Shown here piece by piece: positions 1 to 5,062 of a stretch of DNA of 5,062 bases (positions are counted from its first letter, which is position 1; each line of letters opens with the position of its first letter). The notes below the pieces were generated by a model. That model was not told the DNA's origin. It searched no databases and worked only from the letters and a program-made list of their open reading frames with translations. The stretch comes from Candidatus Zixiibacteriota bacterium (GTDB lineage: Bacteria > Zixibacteria > MSB-5A5 > GN15 > PGXB01), in NCBI GenBank assembly GCA_020345705.1, contig CP070766.1:761720-766781 (forward strand), given 5' to 3'. Both the position numbers and the translations under genes were made by a program.

Positions 1-1
1 C

Positions 2-538
2 GATATCAGTCCTCTGGCGGGGCTGACTGGTCTAAGGCAGCTCTATTTGCAGAGGAATCAGATTAATAACCTTGGTCCGCTGGCTTCTCTGACAGAACTG
101 CGCAACTTGATGCTCGGATGGAATCAGTTCACCGACATCAGTCCGTTGGCCGGTCTGACAATGTTGTCGGAGCTTAATATTGAGAGCAGCCATGTCACCG
201 ATATCAGCCCGCTGGCAAACATGACCGGGCTCTACCAGCTTCGCCTGAGCGAAAATCAGATTGTCGACCTCGGCCCGCTTTCGGATATAGCCAATTTGCT
301 GGTCTTAAGGCTGGATAACAACCGGATCACAAATGTCGGGCCTCTCTCAGGACTGCTCAATTTGCAGTACCTGTATTTGGGCATTAACCAGATCAATGAT
401 ATCAGCCCGCTGTCCGGCCTCACCGGTCTCGACCGGCTTGAATTACGCAGCAACATCATTTCGGATATTTGTCCGTTGACCGAGAATGCCGGCATCGCCA
501 CCGGAGACACGCTTGATATTCGCGTTAATCCCCTGTCC
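2..538 (+). repeat. In-frame 66-bp LRR-coding tandem repeat array
   Basis: Seven units of exactly 66 bases begin at 2, 68, 134, 200, 266, 332 and 398. A 75-base degenerate unit (464-538) follows. Units open with GAYATCAGYCC or the variant that encodes N/D-L/V-G-P, and most end in codons for N-x-I plus one residue. Nucleotide identity between units is partial, strongest at the DISPL and GLT codons. The array therefore looks like an old protein-level repeat rather than a recent DNA duplication. The DISPL type and the N/D-[LV]-GPL type alternate unevenly: units 1, 3, 4 and 7 are DISPL, and units 2, 5 and 6 are xxGPL. Confidence 0.
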
Positions 539-601
539 GACATTTCAATGAGCGAGTGCATCCCGGCCCTGCAGGAGCGGGGGGTGACCGTACTTTACTA
601 A
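2..601 (+). CDS. Internalin/SDS22-like leucine-rich-repeat protein, C-terminal part (5' end outside window)
   Basis: The reading frame is open from base 2 and ends at TAA (599-601), giving 199 residues. No start belongs to this window: the TTG at 47 lies inside a repeat and is not a plausible start. Seven consecutive 22-residue repeats follow the pattern D-I-S/G-P-L-x-x-L-T-x-L-x-x-L-x-L-x-x-N-x-I-x, typical of the bacterial SDS22/internalin class. An irregular 25-residue eighth unit and a cap ending in PALQERGVTVLY follow. This kind of C-terminal ending is common in bacterial LRR proteins of this class. Such repeats form a curved parallel-beta solenoid that binds proteins or other ligands, and no enzymatic motif is seen. 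Full-length relatives are usually secreted or lipid-anchored, but the N-terminus is missing, so localisation here is inferred. The gene is directly followed by a lipoprotein gene, which suggests a shared envelope role. The LRR assignment is firm; the ligand is unknown. Confidence 0.
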   Translation, partial: DISPLAGLTGLRQLYLQRNQINNLGPLASLTELRNLMLGWNQFTDISPLAGLTMLSELNIESSHVTDISPLANMTGLYQLRLSENQIVDLGPLSDIANLLVLRLDNNRITNVGPLSGLLNLQYLYLGINQINDISPLSGLTGLDRLELRSNIISDICPLTENAGIATGDTLDIRVNPLSDISMSECIPALQERGVTVLY

Positions 602-607
602 AGGAGG
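601..607 (+). promoter_or_regulatory. Strong Shine-Dalgarno site overlapping the upstream stop codon
   Basis: AAGGAGG sits at 601-607, six bases before the ATG at 614. Its first A is the last base of the LRR gene's TAA. The match to the anti-Shine-Dalgarno sequence is close to perfect and the spacing is good. This fixes the lipoprotein start and implies translation of both genes from one transcript. No promoter fits in the 12-base gap. Confidence 0.
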
Positions 608-613
608 GAGCCT

Positions 614-2083
614 ATGAGCAGAAAAAGTCTATCGTACATAATTCTCTGGATGCTGACAATGCTGCTTCTTACCGGATGTTCCGAGAAAGTTGTCAATGAT
701 AGAAATGACCGCGAAGCGCAAATACATGTAAGCGCCGACCTGGCCGACATCGGAGATGTTAAGCAGCTCGACCGGTTCATACTCACAATCTCTGCTCGCG
801 ATATGAAAACTATCGGTGTAAGACTCGACCTTGTTCGCGGCTACCTGGAAGCGACTGTGAAAGTCCCGGTCGGCCCCCAGAGGCGGTTTGTGGTTGAGGC
901 GTTGGACGTAAACGGAACCGTGATTTACAGGGGTGAGACTGTCTCCGACGTTGATGCCGCCAAGGAGATGGTCATCGAAATAAGCCTTTTCCCTGTGGTT
1001 CCGCTACTGAAGTTGTCGCCCCTGTACCCCTCAGTCCCGGAGAATTTCTATTTCGGGCTGAGTCTGAAGGCCTACAATATTGTCAACCTGAATACGATTG
1101 GATTTCAGATCTACGACGACCAACCCTATTTGACGAGCGCCTCAGGTCAACTCGACAATTCACTTTCGGGTATAGCGACCCTGACGATACTGGATTTGTA
1201 CCCTCCCGGTTTCAGCGTGTCGGCAACGGACCCCTCCGGGCTCATCGTTGACGATTCAGGTTATGTTACCCTGGCGACGATCTATTACCTGTCGGATACA
1301 GTCATAAACGAAGTCGACACGGCCAGATGTTTTATCGATCCCATAAGCCTCACCGACGCCGCGGGGAATCAGATGCCCATTCCTGAGATCGTCGTGGAAT
1401 CCAGCCACGTTGAGATTTACAAGCCGGCATATTATGCCGTCGGATACTGGCCGATGGAAGTGGATACAATTATTCCAGACGCAATCTATGACATTTCGGG
1501 AAATGAATTGCACGGTACAGCATTCGGTACATCGTACGACATAGGTCCGCGAGGAACGGCGAGGTATTTCGACGGAATCGATGACTATATAGAAATTCCC
1601 GACGATGCCCTTCTGGACATTGCCGATGAGATCACCATCGCTTTCTGGATTCTGATTGACGCGCAGACCGGAACCGGCGCAATAATCAGCAAAGGGGACA
1701 GCGACCGCGGATTCAATTACCATATGGATTTCACGACCTCTGCAGTATCGGCAGACGTGACGTTTTCATTCGTGTTTGGACCGCCGCCGGTTCATACGTA
1801 TCAAACGACAGCGCCGATAAACAACAACGAATGGCATCATGTTACACTGGCGTTCAAATACGGCAGGCCGTCCTCGGCACAATGGCTGATTGACGGGCAG
1901 GCCGTTGACGGTTTCTGGAGTGGCGGTGACGGCACAGCCAGGCCGATTGAGAATGACAACGCTCTTCAAGTCGGCCGCGGTGTGGATGGCACCGGGGGTT
2001 ACTTATTCGGCGGGCTCGATGAAGTGCTTATCTCCGATGTTTACCTTTACGATCCGAGAATAAAAACCGCACAGCCTCAATAG
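614..2083 (+). CDS. Multidomain surface lipoprotein with C-terminal LamG/concanavalin-like domain
   Basis: This gene encodes 489 residues. Residues 1-22 form a lipoprotein signal: basic SRK, a hydrophobic core, then the lipobox L-T-G-C with Cys22 as the predicted lipidation site. Serine at +2 gives no inner-membrane retention signal by E. coli rules. Residues about 35-127 are beta-rich, with alternating strands around VKVPVGP and FVVEALDVNGTVIYRG, and resemble a small Ig- or carboxypeptidase-regulatory-like sandwich. Residues about 130-268 resemble cohesin-like beta domains (the FGLSLKAYN, VTLATIYYL and DAAGNQMPIPEI segments); this is inference from pattern only. Residues about 275-485 are a convincing LamG_3-type jelly roll: YDISGNELHGTA (292-303), RYFDGIDDYIEIPD (317-330), ITIAFWI (340-346), EWHHVTLAF (406-414), WLIDGQAV (424-431) and GGLDEVLISD (466-475). 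Such domains bind carbohydrate or protein, and no glycosidase catalytic motif is seen. The protein is probably anchored at the cell envelope and exposed for adhesion or ligand binding alongside the LRR protein encoded just upstream. Confidence 0.
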   Translation: MSRKSLSYIILWMLTMLLLTGCSEKVVNDRNDREAQIHVSADLADIGDVKQLDRFILTISARDMKTIGVRLDLVRGYLEATVKVPVGPQRRFVVEALDVNGTVIYRGETVSDVDAAKEMVIEISLFPVVPLLKLSPLYPSVPENFYFGLSLKAYNIVNLNTIGFQIYDDQPYLTSASGQLDNSLSGIATLTILDLYPPGFSVSATDPSGLIVDDSGYVTLATIYYLSDTVINEVDTARCFIDPISLTDAAGNQMPIPEIVVESSHVEIYKPAYYAVGYWPMEVDTIIPDAIYDISGNELHGTAFGTSYDIGPRGTARYFDGIDDYIEIPDDALLDIADEITIAFWILIDAQTGTGAIISKGDSDRGFNYHMDFTTSAVSADVTFSFVFGPPPVHTYQTTAPINNNEWHHVTLAFKYGRPSSAQWLIDGQAVDGFWSGGDGTARPIENDNALQVGRGVDGTGGYLFGGLDEVLISDVYLYDPRIKTAQPQ

Positions 2084-2112
2084 ACTTTTCGTGCGAGTGG
2101 GGAATAAATAAA

Positions 2113-2139
2113 GCCGGGCACCTGAAATGGGCGCCCGGC
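2113..2139. terminator. Hairpin terminator between convergent genes, probably bidirectional
   Basis: GCCGGGC (2113-2119) pairs with GCCCGGC (2133-2139), giving seven G/C pairs. After one A-C mismatch, two more G-C pairs and a G-T wobble follow, closing a five-base loop (2124-2128). Read on the minus strand, the stem is followed by TTTATTTATT (complement of 2103-2112), a good U-rich tract. Read on the plus strand, the tail is weaker and interrupted (TTGCTCTTGTGCTTTT). It lies 29 bases after the lipoprotein stop and 48 bases past the stop of the minus-strand gene. It likely ends the minus-strand operon well and the plus-strand one less efficiently. Confidence 0.
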
Positions 2140-2187
2140 ATTGCTCTTGTGCTTTTCGCCAGTCCGTTGAAGATCGGATGCTACACC

Positions 2188-2709
2188 TTACTCCGACTCA
2201 AGCATGATGTTTTCGGCAACCTTGGCGGTATATATCTCACCGGCGGGCAACTCGGCTTGCGAGCCTTTGATGAACAAACCGAATATGAACAGATATGAGA
2301 GCAGTTTCCTGCCCTTCCCTTTGGCTTCTATCTCTCCGGTAAGAGGTATTTTCGCTCCCTCAGCAGTCTCATACTCGCCTTTGGGCTCAAGCTCAACAAA
2401 GCCGATCTTCAAATAGCCCGGTTTGCCCGCTTTTGAGGCCGGTTTTAATTCGAGAATTTTGGCCTGGCCGACGGCGCCTTCCTCGATAACGGTCTTGCCG
2501 CCGATCACAACCGCCTCGGCTAAGACTATGGGCAATGGGAGGTCTTTCATCAGCCTGGCTGAAGTCAATTTCTGGTCAAGACCGAAACTGACCTTGACCT
2601 CAGTTCCCTCTGAAAGCTGGATTTTCCCCGCCTCTATGTTAGGGACCGTCAGCAGCGCTATCAGAAGCACCAGCCCGATTGATTTCAGACAAAAGTTCAA
2701 TTTTATCAT
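2188..2709 (-). CDS. Secreted hypothetical protein, beta-rich, 173 residues
   Basis: I do not recognise a named family. Residues 1-27 look like a Sec signal peptide: K3, a hydrophobic stretch IGLVLLIALLTV (11-22), and possible cleavage after NIEA (27). The mature protein contains four short units in which a Gly-turn is followed by a strand: LSEGTEVKVSF (32-42), IEEGAVGQAKILEL (75-88), AEGAKIPLTGEIEAKG (116-131) and LPAGEIYTAKV (154-164). The P-A-G turn leading into a strand recalls the TrbI/VirB10 beta-barrel fold, but this is pattern-level inference. A hydrophobic segment LSYLFIFGLFIKG (137-149) precedes the last unit and could be a buried core strand or a membrane-touching hairpin. The start is the first possible one: an in-frame TAG lies just upstream (2731-2733) and no other start codon lies between. 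GGGGG six bases upstream is a weak ribosome site. The gene lies 40 bases downstream of the GTPase gene on the same strand, so co-transcription and a shared envelope function are likely. Confidence 0.
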   Translation of the reverse strand: MIKLNFCLKSIGLVLLIALLTVPNIEAGKIQLSEGTEVKVSFGLDQKLTSARLMKDLPLPIVLAEAVVIGGKTVIEEGAVGQAKILELKPASKAGKPGYLKIGFVELEPKGEYETAEGAKIPLTGEIEAKGKGRKLLSYLFIFGLFIKGSQAELPAGEIYTAKVAENIMLESE

Positions 2710-2712
2710 TTT

Positions 2713-2720
2713 CTTCCCCC
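2713..2720 (-). promoter_or_regulatory. Weak Shine-Dalgarno-like site for the 173-residue secreted protein
   Basis: On the minus strand GGGGGAAG (2720 down to 2713) precedes the ATG at 2709. The G-run ends six bases before the start. It matches the anti-Shine-Dalgarno sequence only partly. Together with the in-frame TAG further upstream it supports this start. Confidence 0.
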
Positions 2721-2749
2721 GTGTCCCTCTCTATTAGTTAACAACATCC

Positions 2750-4969
2750 TTATTTCAGTTTCGGCAGCATATCCTTCAAACCTGGCTTGAAACTGATAAC
2801 AACTGTCTTACCGATATTGCTGAACGCCACTTCGCCTTCCATCTCGAAGATGGCGAAATTTCCTCTCAAAAGCCTCTTACCGCTGGCATCACGTCCCCAA
2901 TGTTCAGGCGCCGTCGCCTCGTCAAAAGCGATATATATCTCGTCGCCCGCCTTCCAGGTCAGCTCAAGCTCATCACCCTGGAAATACTGAGACGAATCCG
3001 CCCAGGCTGGATCAGCCCCGTCGATACCGACAGAAAAGTGCAGGTGCCCGTTATCCGGCACCGATTCGATTTTCAGGGTGTATTTTCTGCTTTTGGACCA
3101 CTTCTCAACGTCCTTCAGATATTTCCTGATAGCGGAAATCTGTGCCTTGTCCCGGGAGGGGTCAAGATCGCCCCGGATCTCTTTCAACTCGTCGACGGCG
3201 GTGCCAAGAACAAAGGACGCCTCGGAAGAACGGTTTATTTTCTTTTTCAGGCCTTCAAAATTCTCAAGAGCTTCCGAGGATACGACTTCCTTTTCCTTAA
3301 CCTCTTTTTTCTTTTCCTCGATTTTGGCGATTATTTTAAGCGCATCGCCAAGCTGCCTTTCAGTATCATTGAGGTTTTTGCTGTTTCTCCGGTCAAATTC
3401 AATCTGCTCGTTTATCAGATTCGCAGCTTGAGGATCGTCTCTGCGGACGATGTAGTTGGCAAACAACTCCCACAGCTTAATGGCCCGTCCGGATCGCATA
3501 AAAAGAACCGAACTCTCATCGCCGACGTGCAATGTGTCGAGACTGGCGGTGAGCCCGACGTGCCGTTCATTGAGCTCAAGGCTGTCGGCACCCGGAATCT
3601 TAGCCGGCCACACCGTCGAATCCTTGACGATAGAGGCAAACTCCAGAATCAGATTATCCAGCTTGGTGATCTGCCAGCCAATGTCAAAGTGCTGGTAAAC
3701 ATCGCGGATCACCCGGGATGGTCGGATGAAATCCGAAAATGCCTTTCTCACCAGCCACCTGTTTTCGTACTTCTGGTATTCTCTGATAATGTTTCTGCGG
3801 TCTACTTCGCTGGTGCTGAGCCGATTCCCCTGATACTGCTCCAATATCCGATTTTCCACGTCAATCGGCTTGGGATAAAGCAGCTTGAAATGATAGAGAA
3901 GCGGAATCGAGAAAAGCACTATCCAGAGACAACTGATCAGCGCCACGAACTTGGCAACCTTACGGATTCTGGATATCCTCCGATTCCTGACAATCGAATT
4001 CAGCAGCCAGTAAAACGGTTCCTTCACGCCTATCGCGCGGATTTTGTCTGGCGGAGCATAGATTGAGCGACCGACGTCGGCACCGATTTTCTGCGGTTCC
4101 TGTCCTGTGTTGGAAACAAAAAATATCTGGAAATCAAGCGTCCTTCCGACAACGACTCTGATAAATTCTCTGAGCTTGACCAGGACATTTCTGACCGAGC
4201 CGGCCCAATCGGGATTTGAGGCTATCTTGCTGTGCTCGAGAATCTTCTCGAGAAAGATTTCAAAATTCTCCGAGACAATCTGTTCATCTTCGGAATCAAT
4301 CAGAATTGTCTGATTATCGCCCGAGAAGCCGGGCAGGATATCTGATTTGGTGATGACCAGCCCGATTGGAATCGGCAGGCGGGAGTCCAGAGGAGCGAGC
4401 TGCTCCAGCATATTCACAAAGGAAGCGACATGAGCCTGCGTCTGCAGTTCGGCGCCGAGCGTCTTGGGGTCAAAGAAAAAGAGGATACCGTCGCTGCCGG
4501 ACATGAAGTCCATGACCTTGTCCGACATTTCACCGCTCTCTGTTATCGAAACCGCTTTTCCGTTGTAGTCATAGGAGACAACCGACAGATTTTTGCTGCG
4601 GTCGAGGATGGCGTTGAACTGAAGCACCTTGTCGGTGCTGGTCGAATCCGGGAACGACTTCTCGCCCCGAAGATCGACCACCGTTCCGGCCTCACCGGAA
4701 GTTCCCAGTCCCCAGAGAAGACGATAATTCGAGAGAAACTCACCGGCGGTAGCATTGTCGGTAACCGATATCTGCAGTTTTTTCGAGATCTTGCATTCTT
4801 CATTCAGGACCGTCATATAAACGGTCTTGCCGGAATTGTCGTGACCGAAGAGGCCGACTCTAATACCGGCCGGCCAGGAAAACTGACTGACCTCGCCCTT
4901 CTTGCCTTTCTGCTTTGAGGCGACTTTAGCACCCTTTTTGAAAACCTTGAAAATCTTTCCAAATTTCAT
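2750..4969 (-). CDS. Membrane-anchored P-loop GTPase with extracytoplasmic helical and beta domains (TssM/IcmF-like layout)
   Basis: This gene encodes 739 residues. The N-terminus (1-25) is very basic (Lys-rich) and may touch membrane lipid. The GTPase domain spans about 35-325: P-loop GHDNSGKT (42-49), a DxxG-type G3 at DYNG (134-137) after a beta strand, hydrophobic strand ILFFFD (162-167), G4 TKSD (207-210) after strand IGLVI, and a possible G5 at SNTG (286-289). One clear transmembrane helix lies at about 338-360. The basic run RNRRISRIRK before it predicts a cytoplasmic GTPase and an outside C-terminal half. Residues 370-630 are mostly helical, with charged coiled-coil-prone stretches at about 534-580 and 590-625. 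Residues 630-735 look like a beta-sandwich. The layout recalls TssM of type VI secretion, which has a GTPase domain, a membrane helix, a periplasmic helical region and a beta C-terminus. TssM usually exceeds 1,000 residues and has three membrane helices. Uncharacterised TRAFAC-like GTPases are the alternative. The start is supported by an in-frame TGA two codons upstream; the ribosome site is weak (GTGAG). The GTPase fold is confident; the system is not. Confidence 0.
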   Translation of the reverse strand: MKFGKIFKVFKKGAKVASKQKGKKGEVSQFSWPAGIRVGLFGHDNSGKTVYMTVLNEECKISKKLQISVTDNATAGEFLSNYRLLWGLGTSGEAGTVVDLRGEKSFPDSTSTDKVLQFNAILDRSKNLSVVSYDYNGKAVSITESGEMSDKVMDFMSGSDGILFFFDPKTLGAELQTQAHVASFVNMLEQLAPLDSRLPIPIGLVITKSDILPGFSGDNQTILIDSEDEQIVSENFEIFLEKILEHSKIASNPDWAGSVRNVLVKLREFIRVVVGRTLDFQIFFVSNTGQEPQKIGADVGRSIYAPPDKIRAIGVKEPFYWLLNSIVRNRRISRIRKVAKFVALISCLWIVLFSIPLLYHFKLLYPKPIDVENRILEQYQGNRLSTSEVDRRNIIREYQKYENRWLVRKAFSDFIRPSRVIRDVYQHFDIGWQITKLDNLILEFASIVKDSTVWPAKIPGADSLELNERHVGLTASLDTLHVGDESSVLFMRSGRAIKLWELFANYIVRRDDPQAANLINEQIEFDRRNSKNLNDTERQLGDALKIIAKIEEKKKEVKEKEVVSSEALENFEGLKKKINRSSEASFVLGTAVDELKEIRGDLDPSRDKAQISAIRKYLKDVEKWSKSRKYTLKIESVPDNGHLHFSVGIDGADPAWADSSQYFQGDELELTWKAGDEIYIAFDEATAPEHWGRDASGKRLLRGNFAIFEMEGEVAFSNIGKTVVISFKPGLKDMLPKLK

Positions 4970-4995
4970 AACTCACATCGCCACTGAAAAATCTT

Positions 4996-5061
4996 CTACT
5001 TGCCGATTGCGTTCTGGGTCATGACAGCCCTTTCCTCAAGATTGATCAGCTTGTTGCCGGA
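4996..5061 (-). CDS. C-terminal end of an unidentified upstream gene (partial)
   Basis: On the minus strand one frame is open from the window edge to TAG (4998-4996). It encodes 21 residues beginning SGNKLINLEERA and ending VMTQNAIGK. The other two minus frames hit stops within the first 30 bases. The residue composition looks like an ordinary soluble-protein C-terminus, probably helical. It ends 26 bases before the GTPase start on the same strand, with no terminator hairpin between them, as expected for an operon. The fragment is too short to identify. It could instead be a chance open stretch, but the tight spacing and sensible composition favour a real gene. Confidence 0.
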   Translation of the reverse strand, partial: SGNKLINLEERAVMTQNAIGK

Positions 5062-5062
5062 G

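Noticed and set aside
47..49. TTG as a start of the LRR protein
   Set aside because: The frame is open upstream to base 2 and already encodes a complete first repeat, so this TTG is an internal Leu codon.
2..538. CRISPR or other non-coding tandem repeat reading of the 66-base periodicity
   Set aside because: The units are contiguous and in frame, they diverge at the DNA level, and they encode an LRR consensus. There are no identical repeats separated by unique spacers.
1256..1723. Minus-strand open frame opposite the lipoprotein
   Set aside because: It overlaps the LamG-coding region, which has strong motifs in the plus frame. The minus translation shows no recognisable domain or start signal.
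2900..4066. Long plus-strand open frame (388 codons) opposite the GTPase gene
   Set aside because: It lies antisense to a gene with clear GTPase motifs, has no good ribosome site, and its translation is rich in Arg/Pro/Leu without domain-like patterns. It is a mirror frame, not a gene.
4235..4252. Perfect inverted repeat CTCGAGAA-TC-TTCTCGAG inside the GTPase gene
   Set aside because: It is fully inside coding sequence (around residues 240-246, LEKILE), has no U-tract, and is explained by Leu-Glu/Lys codon choice. It may be an incidental palindrome rather than a terminator or operator.
4970..4995. Promoter between the partial upstream gene and the GTPase gene
   Set aside because: Only 26 bases are available and no -35/-10 pair can be placed there. 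Read-through from the upstream gene is simpler.

Overview
The window looks like a piece of a bacterial chromosome with intermediate G+C. It holds two gene pairs that converge on a shared terminator. The combination of a 22-residue internalin-type leucine-rich-repeat protein, a lipoprotein ending in a LamG-like domain and little-known envelope proteins resembles uncultured FCB-group or neighbouring phyla (Zixibacteria, Latescibacteria, KSB1-like). That placement is an impression from gene style only. No rRNA, tRNA or universal marker gene is present to test it.

Left half, plus strand (2-2083): the 3' part of a gene for an SDS22/internalin-like LRR protein, whose 5' end lies outside the window. 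Its stop codon overlaps a near-perfect Shine-Dalgarno sequence that serves a 489-residue lipoprotein starting 12 bases later. The lipoprotein has a lipobox Cys, two predicted beta-sandwich regions and a C-terminal LamG/concanavalin-like domain. The pair is very probably co-transcribed. Both partners look like binding or adhesion modules, and nothing in either suggests catalysis.

Middle (2084-2187): a short convergent intergenic gap with a GC-rich hairpin. Its better U-tract faces the minus-strand genes, but it can serve both sides.

Right half, minus strand (read from 5061 down to 2188): the last 21 codons of an unidentified gene, then 26 bases later a 739-residue membrane-anchored P-loop GTPase, then 40 bases later a 173-residue secreted protein. 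The GTPase is the most unusual item. It has a basic N-terminal tail, a GTPase domain with recognisable G1, G3 and G4 motifs, one transmembrane helix, a long helical and partly coiled-coil region predicted to be outside the cytoplasm, and a C-terminal beta-rich domain. This order recalls TssM/IcmF of type VI secretion systems, but with one membrane helix and a much shorter length. It also fits the poorly characterised TRAFAC-like GTPases found in accessory and conflict gene clusters. I infer that these three genes form an operon for an envelope-spanning, GTP-controlled machine or signalling device. The window is too short to show its other parts.

[Form note: the original answer gave no feature confidence values; each 0 is a placeholder required by the schema, not an estimate.]
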